From: Bacteriovorax sp.
Lineage (GTDB): Bacteria; Bdellovibrionota; Bacteriovoracia; Bacteriovoracales; Bacteriovoracaceae
Assembly (NCBI GenBank): GCA_014378525.1
Contig: JACMNL010000064.1
Span: 1 to 34,695 of the forward strand
Reading direction: 5' to 3'
Length of the DNA: 34,695 nucleotides
In this document: positions 1 through 8,477 of the stretch, piece by piece
Position numbering within the stretch: position 1 is the first letter of the stretch
Layout of the letters: each line of letters opens with the position of its first letter
The notes under the pieces: model-generated
What the model saw: only the letters and a program-made list of their open reading frames with translations
Databases searched by the model: none
Told to the model about the DNA's origin: nothing
Made by a program: the position numbers and the translations under genes

Positions 1-3000
1 AACTTCAACTAACTCCTGTTCAGTATGTGCAAGGTTGATGAACCATGGGAATCCATCATAAACGTGAACTCCGTTGTATCTTAGAATAGCAAACAGCAAA
101 TCGCCACTAACAATATCTGAATTCCATTTAGGTTTCATCAACGGGCCAAAGTTGTCCATTTGAATCGGCGCGTTTTCTATTAGTAAGAAAAGGTTAAGAT
201 CATCTGCAAATTTTTGCGCTCTGTTGTTTAACTGCGTAAGTCGTTCAACACCACCTTCTTTAAGAATTTCAAGAGCTCCCTTAGCTGCTGCAAGCGCTAA
301 TGGATGGCGCACAAAAGTTCCAGCGAAGTATGTAACTCCAACTGTAGGAGTAGAATCATCTCCGTATTGCCAGTGACCGCCATCAAGCGCGTCCATATAT
401 TCTGTTTTCCCGGATACAACGCCGATAGGCATTCCACCACCGACAATTTTTCCGTACGTACAAAGATCAGCGCGAATTCCAAAATACCCTTGTGCCCCGG
501 CCGGGTGAACGCGGAATCCCGTAATGATCTCATCAAAAATTAAACATGTGTTTGATTCAAGCGTGATCTTTCTTACTTCTTTTAAAAATTCTACCGGGTG
601 AAAGTTACAGCGACGCGATTGAACCGGTTCAACAAGAACCGCAGCAACCTCTGAAGCCATTTCTCTGATAATTTTTAAAGATTCTGCTGTTCCATAATCA
701 AGAACGATCATGTTTGAAACTGATTCGCCGTTAATTCCAGGAGCTGCAGGAAATGATTTTCCTGATTTCGATCCTCTTAAAATAACTTCATCATTTATCC
801 CGTGGTATGAACCAGTGAAACAAATAATTTTTTCTCTTCCTGTCACTGTACGTGCAATTCTCATTGCACCTAAAACGGCTTCAGATCCTGTATTACAAAA
901 TGCAGTTCTGTCGTTTCCAGTCATCTCATTGATCATGTTTGAAACTTCAGAAACAAGTGGATGTTGAGGCCCAATCTCAATCCCTTCTTCAATTTGTTTC
1001 AGAACATGTTTTTTAATTCTTTCGTTTCCGTTACCGAAAAAGTTTGAACCGAAACCACAAGTCATATCGATGTATTTATTGTCATCGATATCCCATAGAG
1101 TTTGCAGGTAGGATTTTTTAACAACGATCGGGTAAACTACTTCTTTGCTTTCAGGTTTGAATCCTGTTACAGCACGAGGGTCTGCGTGATTTTTGCGATT
1201 ATCCTGAGTAAACTTTTTTGAGCCTTTTGTTTTCTCAGTGTATTTTGCAAAAAAATCTTTCAGCTTTTTATTTTGTGCTTCTGTAAGCTGAGAGTTTTTT
1301 TCAGTTGAAATTCTTGCGATCGCTCCGAAAGCTACTTTCACGTTTGTGACGGCAAGTTTACCTTTTTTCTCATTAACAGCATCTACAACTGGCGCTGATT
1401 GAGCCGCTTCTATTTTCGCTGTTGCAATTTGAGGTTGCGCTTGAGGTGCAGTCATTTGAGGAGCAGCTTCATAAGTTTCAGTCTGAGTAAGCTCTGTTGA
1501 AATTTGATTTCCGCTTAAAAGCATAATTTGCTGAGACATAAGCTCCAGCTGACGATTGATGATATTTTCTAGACCTGATCCAGAGGCCATTGGGGCCATT
1601 GGCTGCATATTCACTTTTGGTACTTGCACTTGTTGAGTAGCTGCAGATTGTGCAGGAAAAGTATTGGCCGGTGCTGCAAGTGCTGCAATAACAGGCTGTG
1701 CTTCAGGAGCTTTCACTGCAGGTGCTGCAACTGGTGTAGTCTCAATTTTTACTTCGACAGATTTCACTAAATGATTCGCCAGAAGATTGATTGATCCATA
1801 ATCTTCCATGAGTTGTCTGAAAGTTACAGTCGTCTTAAGTTCTTTCTTCAGTAGTAATGCAACCTGAGTTAAGAACAATGAATCCATTCCCATTTCAAGG
1901 AAAGTTGTATCATTGTCAAAACTTCCAACTTCAATTCCCGATGATCTCTCGAAAAGTTCAATCAGAGTGTTTTGTAGTGATGTTAATTTCTCGCTCATAA
2001 TGTTGTCCTTAATTGTCGGGTGATTTAAAATATTGGTGTTCGTATTTGTAATTTTTGTATTTTTTGGTTCTAGCCAGTGTCTGGTTTCTTCAAAAATATA
2101 AGTCTGTGCGGGAACTCTGCTTCTATCTGCTTCTTCAAATAATATATTTGAATCGCTGACTTTTAATCCAGCAAGCCAAAGATCGCCAAGCGCCTTATTG
2201 AAACTAAAGTTTTCCAGTTCAGCTTTGTTGCTTAAAAGAGTAACGATTTTCGTGTCCGATCCAGGGATCAGCAACTGCTCTTTTTTTGCCAGGTTAGTAA
2301 GAATATTTCTCGTGCCTACTTCTAGCAGGAGTATGTTAGGGAGGACAAGGACGCTTGAAATAGTTTTAGAGAATTGTACAGTTTCCTCAATGTGATTGGC
2401 CCAGTAATCGATACTGCCAATCAACTCTTTTTCAAGGTCTGCAGTCACTGTCGAATACATTGCTTCACGTGGCTCAGAAATCGTCAGAGTCTTAAGGAAT
2501 TCTTTATATTCAATGACGGCCGGTTTCATCATTCTCGAGTGGAAAGCGTGTGAAGTTTTTAGTTCAATAGAAGCGATATCCAGGTCAGATAAAGTGCGCT
2601 TGAAATCCAGAACTTCACCATGAGATCCGGCCACAACACATGACTGGGATCCGTTGATGACAGCGATATCAAGTTCGCGGCCTTTTAACAACTCACGCAA
2701 TTTTTCTTCCGTTAAACTCACAGACAACATCATTCCCGTAGGAAGTTTTTGCATGACTTCTGCTCTCTTCGCAATAGCACGAAGTCCGTCTTCCAGTGAA
2801 AAAACTCCGTTCAGAGTAGCTGCAACAAATTCACCGATGCTGTGACCAATTGATCCTTTTGGATTAAATCCTAAAGACTGAAGTGTCATTGCAAGTGAGT
2901 ATTCAATGATAAAGATCGCAGGTTGAGAATAGAAAGTATTATTTAAATTCTCTTCTGAGTTTTCGCTCAGGATAATATCTTTGATGTTGTAAGTAAGATG

Positions 3001-6000
3001 TTTATTGATTAGTGAACAGCACTGATCAAAAACTTCCCTGAAAATTCCACTGGACTCATAAAGACCCAGTCCCATTTGTTTATAATGGCTGCCCTGGCCT
3101 GGGAACATGAAATATAAAGATGGAAGTTTTGTAAATTGTCCCTTGCCGCTATTTAAAGCACAAAGACGCTTTAGATCGCTGTGATCTTTTGCTGTAACAA
3201 AACTTCTGAACTTGTATTCTTTTCTTCCGACTTCAAGCGTATAGGCAATTTTCTTCCACTCCGAAAGATCAGTTTCTTTTAATTTTTCAACCAGAGAGTT
3301 TTGCATCAACTCTAACTGCTTTTCGGATTTGGCAGAAATTTTAAAAACAGAAGCTGTCTTATCATGAGATATTTTTTTATCTGCAATTTTATATTCTTCA
3401 ATGATCACATGAGCGTTTGTCCCGCCAACTCCGAATGCAGAAATTCCTGCACGTCTGTGAGTATGGTTTTCGGGGAAAGGACGTGATTCATTTGTAATGA
3501 TAAATGGTGATTCATCAAGAGCTAAAAGTTTATTAGGTGAAGTATAATGTGCTGTTCCCGGAATGATTCCGGTATTTACTGCTTTTACTGCTTTAATAAA
3601 ACTCGCCACACCAGCTGCACCTGTTAAGTGGCCGACGTTTGATTTTACCGATGTCAGGTAACAGTAATTTCTATTTTCTGTAGATTTTCTGAATGCCTTA
3701 ATCAGTGCTTCAACTTCAATCGGATCACCGACAGGTGTCGCCGTTCCGTGAGCTTCAATAAGCCCCAGTGTATCAGCTGTGATTCCTGCATCTCTATGTG
3801 CGCGAAGGATGGCCTCTGCCTGCCCTAAAACGCTTGGAGCGGTGAAACTCATTTTGTTAGCACCGTCGTTGTTGATCCCGACACCTTTAATGACAGCGAG
3901 AATTGTATCACTGTCTTTTTCAGCGTCTGATAAACGTTTTAACACAACAACACCGCTTCCATCTGTAAACGCTGTACCTGTTGCTTCACTGTCGAATGAA
4001 CGACACTCACCGTTTTGTGTGAGGATTCCTCCTTCCTGAAATAAATGTCCTGTTGATGGGGCACCTGAAATGGAAATACCACCAGCAAGTGCCATGTCAC
4101 AGTTATGTAGTCTAAGATTTTTTACAGCTTCAATAATTGCTACCAGCGAAGTTGAGCATGCTGTGTGAATACTTAATGCCGGTCCTTTTAAATTTAATTT
4201 AAAAGCAACTCTGGTTGCGATGTAATCTTTTTCCAGACCGAGCATGACGTTAAAGTCGCCGATCATTTTTACTTTTTCCGGATACTGGTCAACAAGTCGG
4301 TTGTACTTTGAATTCCCCATTCCGGCGAATATACCAATTGATCCATTGTAGTTTTCAGGATTGTATCCTGCGAGCTCCAGACCTTCGTGAGTAATCTCTA
4401 AAAATTTTCTTTGCTGAGGATCCATCAACTCTGCTTCACGCGGAGTCATACCAAAAAACTTATTATCGAAGTTTTCCTGTCCAGGATGATTTCCCTGAAC
4501 GAAAACATAATTACTGTCCTGAGCAAGTTCAGGATCTACAGCAGGATTTAATAAGTCCGGGCTGAACTTTTCCAGACTATTTTTTACCGCTACTAAATTA
4601 TTCCAGAATTCATCTATATTACTTGATCCAGGAAATCTTCCGGTCATTCCGATAACGGCGATGTCACCTGAGATTGTTCCAGTTGAATCATTCTGTCTTT
4701 CAATGAACATATCAAGTTCATCTTTTTCATTATCAATGAAAGATGAAATCTTTCTGATCGTTGAATACTGAAAAAGATTAACAACAGTCAATTTTTTTTC
4801 AGAGATCTGGTTAAGATCAATTAAAATCTTGATGGCCATGAGAGAAGTTCCTCCCAGGTCAAAGAAATTATCGTCAATTCCTATTTCAGAAATTTTTAAA
4901 TATTTTTTCCAGCACTTCTGGATTAATTTTTGAGTTGCTGATTCAGCAGCAACAAACTCTTCTGCAAGCTCAGGACGTGTATTATCAGGCTTCGGAAGAT
5001 TTTTGTAGTCTACTTTCCCCGATGGAGTAATTGGGATGGATTCTATCTTCAAAAAGTGGCTTGGAACCATATACTCAGGAAGTTCAGAGCGAAGAGCTTC
5101 GCGGAGTTTTCCAATGTTCACATTACCTGTTACATAAGCACAGATATAATTTTCACCTTCACCATCATGGCTCTCGATAACTTTTACGACGCTGCGATTT
5201 ACATCACTTTGTTTCATGATCGCCAGTTCGATTTCACCAAGCTCGATTCTGTATCCTCTGATTTTTACCTGTCCGTCTTTTCTTCCGAGAAAAACAATAT
5301 TTCCTTCAGCATTGACGTATCCGATATCGCCGGTTTTATAGATGCGGCCGAATTCTTTGGTATTTAAAAATCTTTCGTTAGTCAGCTCAGGAGAATACAA
5401 ATATCCGTTCGCAAGACAAATACCTCCGAGATAAATATCCCCTTCGCTACCTGTATCCACTGGCAACATATTTTCATCGAGAAGATATGTGAATGAATTA
5501 CTGATTGCTTTTCCGATTGTCGGTAGCGCAGGCCAAGCTGATGCCTCACCGGAAAGCGTTAAACTTGTGACCACGTGAGATTCGCTGGGTCCATAGTGAT
5601 TGTAAAGTGTGGCCTGATTTAATTTTGTGAAGAACGCCCTGATGTTGCTCGTAATTTTTAACTGCTCACCTGCAGTCGTTACTTCTTTCAGAGCTGAAGG
5701 ATAAAGATTGTGAGCAACAGCGATTTCAGAAAGATGATTAAGAGCTACGTACGGTAGAAAAATTCTGTTAACTTTTTTCTCTTCAAGAGTTTTTAAAAGG
5801 GCGTATGTATCTAAACGAAGCTCTTCTGAAATCATAACCAGATGCCCGCCCAGCGATAATGTCGAAAATATTTCCTGAAAGTGAACATCAAAACTTAATG
5901 GCGTGAATTGAAGAGTGATACTGTTTGTTTTAAAAATTGTCTGTTCGTTTTGCCACTGGATTAAATTCACCAGGGCCTTATGTCCCATAGAAACACCTTT

Positions 6001-6468
6001 CGGATTTCCAGTGGAGCCGCTGGTATAAATAACGTAAGCTAGATCGATTTTAGATTCATCGACCACTGGACGCATGTCTGAAACATTAAGATTTATTTTT
6101 TCAAAAACCATGATATCTGCTTTTGAATCTTTGAAAATTCCTGCGAGACTCTGGTGAGTAATAATTTTTTCTACACGCGAATGAGAAACCATGTATTTCA
6201 AACGTTCGAGCGGATACTCTGGATCAAGAGGAAGATAAGCTGCACCCGCTTTTAAAATTCCAAGTACAGTCGCAACGAGTTCTGGTGATCGTTTAAGTGA
6301 AACACCAACGATGTCTCCAGGATGTACACCAGAGTTTATAAGGGCATTAGAAATTTTATTCGACTTAGTTTCCAGTTCCAGATATGTGAGAACAGTTGCA
6401 CCAATCGATAATGCAATCGAGCTTTTTTTATCGTCAGAAATTTTTTCAAACAAGTTGTGGATGAACAA
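1..6468 (-). CDS. Hybrid NRPS-PKS with aminotransferase domain (A-PCP-KS-AT-ACP-AMT), partial at 3' end
   Basis: This is a multimodular assembly-line enzyme with 2156 codons visible and no in-frame stop, continuing past the left edge. The adenylation domain (about 10-500) has YTSGSTGNPKG near 153 and the A4 motif FDVHFQE. A PCP follows (GGTSL, Ser542). The ketosynthase has the triad Cys771 (TACSTS), His907 (EAHGTA) and His947 (KSNVGH). The acyltransferase has GHSIGEF (Ser1210) and HAFH (1307-1310), the malonyl-CoA signature. An ACP (GMDSL, Ser1530), an Ala/Pro/Gln-rich linker, then a class III PLP aminotransferase with Lys2007 complete the visible part. The order resembles the MycA/ItuA and McyE systems, where the aminotransferase converts a beta-keto to a beta-amino group. 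No condensation domain precedes the A domain, so this is probably a loading module. The A-domain code reads about D-V-Q-F-T-A-H-V-V, close to the proline type DVQLIAHVV; substrate call is weak. The TTG start at 6468 is used because an in-frame TAG lies at 6480-6478. Confidence 0.93.
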   Translation of the reverse strand, partial: MFIHNLFEKISDDKKSSIALSIGATVLTYLELETKSNKISNALINSGVHPGDIVGVSLKRSPELVATVLGILKAGAAYLPLDPEYPLERLKYMVSHSRVEKIITHQSLAGIFKDSKADIMVFEKINLNVSDMRPVVDESKIDLAYVIYTSGSTGNPKGVSMGHKALVNLIQWQNEQTIFKTNSITLQFTPLSFDVHFQEIFSTLSLGGHLVMISEELRLDTYALLKTLEEKKVNRIFLPYVALNHLSEIAVAHNLYPSALKEVTTAGEQLKITSNIRAFFTKLNQATLYNHYGPSESHVVTSLTLSGEASAWPALPTIGKAISNSFTYLLDENMLPVDTGSEGDIYLGGICLANGYLYSPELTNERFLNTKEFGRIYKTGDIGYVNAEGNIVFLGRKDGQVKIRGYRIELGEIELAIMKQSDVNRSVVKVIESHDGEGENYICAYVTGNVNIGKLREALRSELPEYMVPSHFLKIESIPITPSGKVDYKNLPKPDNTRPELAEEFVAAESATQKLIQKCWKKYLKISEIGIDDNFFDLGGTSLMAIKILIDLNQISEKKLTVVNLFQYSTIRKISSFIDNEKDELDMFIERQNDSTGTISGDIAVIGMTGRFPGSSNIDEFWNNLVAVKNSLEKFSPDLLNPAVDPELAQDSNYVFVQGNHPGQENFDNKFFGMTPREAELMDPQQRKFLEITHEGLELAGYNPENYNGSIGIFAGMGNSKYNRLVDQYPEKVKMIGDFNVMLGLEKDYIATRVAFKLNLKGPALSIHTACSTSLVAIIEAVKNLRLHNCDMALAGGISISGAPSTGHLFQEGGILTQNGECRSFDSEATGTAFTDGSGVVVLKRLSDAEKDSDTILAVIKGVGINNDGANKMSFTAPSVLGQAEAILRAHRDAGITADTLGLIEAHGTATPVGDPIEVEALIKAFRKSTENRNYCYLTSVKSNVGHLTGAAGVASFIKAVKAVNTGIIPGTAHYTSPNKLLALDESPFIITNESRPFPENHTHRRAGISAFGVGGTNAHVIIEEYKIADKKISHDKTASVFKISAKSEKQLELMQNSLVEKLKETDLSEWKKIAYTLEVGRKEYKFRSFVTAKDHSDLKRLCALNSGKGQFTKLPSLYFMFPGQGSHYKQMGLGLYESSGIFREVFDQCCSLINKHLTYNIKDIILSENSEENLNNTFYSQPAIFIIEYSLAMTLQSLGFNPKGSIGHSIGEFVAATLNGVFSLEDGLRAIAKRAEVMQKLPTGMMLSVSLTEEKLRELLKGRELDIAVINGSQSCVVAGSHGEVLDFKRTLSDLDIASIELKTSHAFHSRMMKPAVIEYKEFLKTLTISEPREAMYSTVTADLEKELIGSIDYWANHIEETVQFSKTISSVLVLPNILLLEVGTRNILTNLAKKEQLLIPGSDTKIVTLLSNKAELENFSFNKALGDLWLAGLKVSDSNILFEEADRSRVPAQTYIFEETRHWLEPKNTKITNTNTNILNHPTIKDNIMSEKLTSLQNTLIELFERSSGIEVGSFDNDTTFLEMGMDSLFLTQVALLLKKELKTTVTFRQLMEDYGSINLLANHLVKSVEVKIETTPVAAPAVKAPEAQPVIAALAAPANTFPAQSAATQQVQVPKVNMQPMAPMASGSGLENIINRQLELMSQQIMLLSGNQISTELTQTETYEAAPQMTAPQAQPQIATAKIEAAQSAPVVDAVNEKKGKLAVTNVKVAFGAIARISTEKNSQLTEAQNKKLKDFFAKYTEKTKGSKKFTQDNRKNHADPRAVTGFKPESKEVVYPIVVKKSYLQTLWDIDDNKYIDMTCGFGSNFFGNGNERIKKHVLKQIEEGIEIGPQHPLVSEVSNMINEMTGNDRTAFCNTGSEAVLGAMRIARTVTGREKIICFTGSYHGINDEVILRGSKSGKSFPAAPGINGESVSNMIVLDYGTAESLKIIREMASEVAAVLVEPVQSRRCNFHPVEFLKEVRKITLESNTCLIFDEIITGFRVHPAGAQGYFGIRADLCTYGKIVGGGMPIGVVSGKTEYMDALDGGHWQYGDDSTPTVGVTYFAGTFVRHPLALAAAKGALEILKEGGVERLTQLNNRAQKFADDLNLFLLIENAPIQMDNFGPLMKPKWNSDIVSGDLLFAILRYNGVHVYDGFPWFINLAHTEQELVEV
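1996..2010 (-). promoter_or_regulatory. Internal Shine-Dalgarno and ATG inside the NRPS-PKS frame
   Basis: Within the continuous frame, AAGGA (minus strand 2010-2006) stands 7 nt before an in-frame ATG at 1998 (Met1491). It sits at the junction between the end of the AT region and the second ACP, just after an Asn/Thr-rich low-complexity segment. This is the geometry of a genuine gene start. It may be a fusion scar from two ancestral genes or a live second start giving an ACP-AMT protein. Confidence 0.4.
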
Positions 6469-6479
6469 ACCAAGGCCCT
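6466..6479 (-). promoter_or_regulatory. Ribosome binding site that decides the TTG start of the NRPS-PKS
   Basis: On the minus strand AGGG (6479-6476) lies 7 nt before TTG (6468-6466), and an in-frame TAG directly precedes it. No ATG or GTG lies between the stop and the adenylation domain homology, so TTG is the most likely start. The Ppx/GppA-like gene at 24079 uses a similar AGGGG-TTG arrangement. A TATACT (minus strand, 6519-6514) about 45 nt upstream could be a -10 box, but no good -35 accompanies it. Confidence 0.6.
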
Positions 6480-6612
6480 AGTTAAAGTAATGTTCTAAAC
6501 AAATTATTCACGCAGTATAACATCCAGCGCACTAATCCTTATCGGCATACTGGTCTAAATGTAAAATTTTCACAACAAAAACGATAACTTGAGACATCTA
6601 CAAGAGATTGAT

Positions 6613-6639
6613 TTTAAAGGCCAAAATTTGACCTTTAAA
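6613..6639. other. AT-rich stem-loop in the PPTase/NRPS intergenic region
   Basis: TTTAAAGG (6613-6620) and CCTTTAAA (6632-6639) form an 8-bp inverted repeat with an 11-nt loop, about 45 nt downstream of the PPTase stop. In the minus direction no T-run follows, so it is not a classical intrinsic terminator for PPTase; on the plus strand a short T-rich run follows. It could be an mRNA 3'-end or attenuation structure. Nothing else clear is seen in the roughly 215-base gap. Confidence 0.3.
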
Positions 6640-6683
6640 TTATTTTTCTCTAAAGATAGAAAAAGCACCCCAGCTTGAGTATT

Positions 6684-7361
6684 TCACTCGGGATTTACCT
6701 CTAAAACGGTTAAACAGGTTTTATTTGAAAGTGTAAAGCGGCCTTGAAAACTTTTGCGTGAATTTGGGCCAAAATTAAGAGTAAGTTGAGTTAGTAATTC
6801 AATTTCAAATACTCCGTTAGCCTTATCAACTGATCGAAGAGCTGCATCTTCAAATCCAAAAAATTTTTGAACAGATGGATACAAAGCTTTGTAGAGAGTT
6901 TCTTTTGTAGAAAAAATAAGTGTGAGTAATTCGACATCAGAAAATTCTGGATGGGATTTTAAATCACCTGCACTTCTGATGTGTGAGCTCAATTCCATTT
7001 TTGTTCTGCCCATTTCTTCAAAATCAATTCCTACTCCGATAAGATCTGATTTTTTTGCAACAGCTGCACCAACAAAATTTTTATCATGAGTGATGCTTCC
7101 TACGACATCATCAGGCCATAATGGTGCGCGGGATTGAAGTGATTGAAGTGAAAGAAGTTCTTTTGTCGTCAGCATTTCATAAGCTTTTGAGGCACATAAT
7201 CTTCCAAGGATAAATTCCTCTTTTCTATTGGGGTGAAAGCCGTTTACTGAATCCTGAATTTGAAGTTTTGATTTGAGGTTCTGAAGATCTGAATTTAAGT
7301 CCTCTTCTTTTTTAAGTGAAAAAAAAGAGGACTTTGAAAAAAGTTTTGACCATTCGTTCAT
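6684..7361 (-). CDS. 4'-phosphopantetheinyl transferase (Sfp/EntD type)
   Basis: This enzyme transfers 4'-phosphopantetheine from CoA to the conserved serine of carrier domains, converting apo-PCP/ACP to the holo form in the cytoplasm. The 225-aa length fits the Sfp/EntD type. Visible motifs are a Gly-Arg-x-Cys-Ala-like segment near 53-57, SITHD near 89-93, the metal-binding GVGIDFEE (Asp113, Glu115) and FSTKETLYKALYP, the WxxKEA-like motif with Lys153, Glu154 and Lys158. It starts 4 nt after the stop of the export lipoprotein gene and has no clear Shine-Dalgarno sequence, so it is probably translated by coupling. It lies directly upstream of the NRPS-PKS, whose PCP and two carrier serines are its obvious substrates. 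It may also serve other carrier proteins in the cell. Confidence 0.93.
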   Translation of the reverse strand: MNEWSKLFSKSSFFSLKKEEDLNSDLQNLKSKLQIQDSVNGFHPNRKEEFILGRLCASKAYEMLTTKELLSLQSLQSRAPLWPDDVVGSITHDKNFVGAAVAKKSDLIGVGIDFEEMGRTKMELSSHIRSAGDLKSHPEFSDVELLTLIFSTKETLYKALYPSVQKFFGFEDAALRSVDKANGVFEIELLTQLTLNFGPNSRKSFQGRFTLSNKTCLTVLEVNPE

Positions 7362-7365
7362 TAAA

Positions 7366-8379
7366 TTAAAGTGCGATAATCAGAAGGGCTGCCGTAGAAA
7401 TAATTCCTGCAACCTGACTAAAACGTGTTAACCACGTGTCACCTTCTGTCTCAACTTTTGTATTCATGTAAATTGTATCATTGGCCATGATCACTGGAAT
7501 TGTATCTGGTTTATCGAATGAAAAGTTGATGCGTTTAACTCCATCTTTTGTATTTCTAAAAACATAACATTCGTTATAACCAAGTCCAGAGACTAATCCA
7601 CCAGATTTTTCGATGTAATAATAAAGACTGGCATCTCTTTGATGAAGAACTTTACCTGGTTTAGTAACTCCACCGATTAAAGTTACGAATGGAATTTCTT
7701 TTGAGCCACCAGCTAAACTATCAAGCTTTGTGATGAAAACGCTGTCTCCACCAAGCCATCTGATTTTTTCAACGCTTTCACTTGATTCAAAATAACGATT
7801 CAATAAAACCTGATACTCATATTTCGATTGTTTTAAAGAAGCTGTAAAGTAATCTACGCTAATATCCCCTTGAACTCCGCCTGCAGCATCAACTACTAAG
7901 TCCAGAGTGTCTGAAGGACGTACTAAATATCTTCCCGGCTTCTTAACCAGACCTCTTACTTCTACCCAGAAATCTTTTGAAGCAAGAGCGAAATTTACAC
8001 TCTCAACACCCTTCTGAAAAAATTTTCTATATGAGTTTAAAACCTGCTCTTTAACTTCAGCAAAAGTCTTTCCTGTTACATCAATATTTACGTTGTATGG
8101 AAGTTGCAAAATTCCATTGAAGTCTGCTCTGAATTTACCTGAAAGTTTACTGTCACTCGAGTGAGATAATGTAAACTGATGACCTGGTGCCATGTAGACT
8201 GGAACTTTCGAAAGATCAGGAACATCACTACTGATTGTGTTAGCAGGATTGTTTACTTCAAGGTTTTCCATTTGCTTTGCAACGTGTTCGCTGTAGCGAG
8301 GATAATCCCTTAGAGTATTGCTTGAGCATCCTGTTAAGAAAACTGTTGTCGATGCTAAAAGAAAGAGTAAATATTTCAC
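7366..8379 (-). CDS. Wza-like polysaccharide export lipoprotein
   Basis: This is an outer-membrane polysaccharide export protein of the Wza/KpsD type. The signal peptide ends in a lipobox LTGC with Cys18 as the predicted lipidated residue. A polysaccharide-export (Poly_export) domain covers roughly 58-125 (VYMAPGHQF onward). Two SLBB-like segments follow, each with a G-x-V-x-KPG core (near 144 and 236). A hydrophobic helix closes the C terminus (last 18 residues), reminiscent of the Wza helix that crosses the outer membrane. The start is GTG at 8379, supported by GGGGAG 6 nt upstream; no ATG fits better. It heads an apparent operon with the PPTase gene and is divergent from the GT4/Wzx/GT4 operon, so it probably exports the polymer made by region 8478-18852. 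Confidence 0.88.
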   Translation of the reverse strand: MKYLLFLLASTTVFLTGCSSNTLRDYPRYSEHVAKQMENLEVNNPANTISSDVPDLSKVPVYMAPGHQFTLSHSSDSKLSGKFRADFNGILQLPYNVNIDVTGKTFAEVKEQVLNSYRKFFQKGVESVNFALASKDFWVEVRGLVKKPGRYLVRPSDTLDLVVDAAGGVQGDISVDYFTASLKQSKYEYQVLLNRYFESSESVEKIRWLGGDSVFITKLDSLAGGSKEIPFVTLIGGVTKPGKVLHQRDASLYYYIEKSGGLVSGLGYNECYVFRNTKDGVKRINFSFDKPDTIPVIMANDTIYMNTKVETEGDTWLTRFSQVAGIISTAALLIIAL

Positions 8380-8477
8380 GTCCTGCTCCCCAATTCGTAG
8401 TTATTTAGATATAGGTTTATTGAAAATAAGAATAACACGATTTCTGTAAAAGGCATACGCCGGACAAATTAAACATT

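Noticed and set aside
5056-5367. 103-aa plus-strand frame within the NRPS-PKS
   Set aside because: It lies opposite the adenylation domain coding sequence and shows no family features; it is a shadow frame, as are the other short plus-strand frames between 304 and 5367.
7135-7155. Short tandem repeat GATTGAAGT inside the PPTase gene
   Set aside because: It encodes SLQSLQS in a non-conserved region and is only two units long; not a meaningful repeat.
8380-8477. Divergent promoters between the Wza-like gene and the GT4 gene
   Set aside because: The gap must contain promoters, and TTGAAA and TTTACA elements are visible, but no pairing with a good -10 at proper spacing could be defended.
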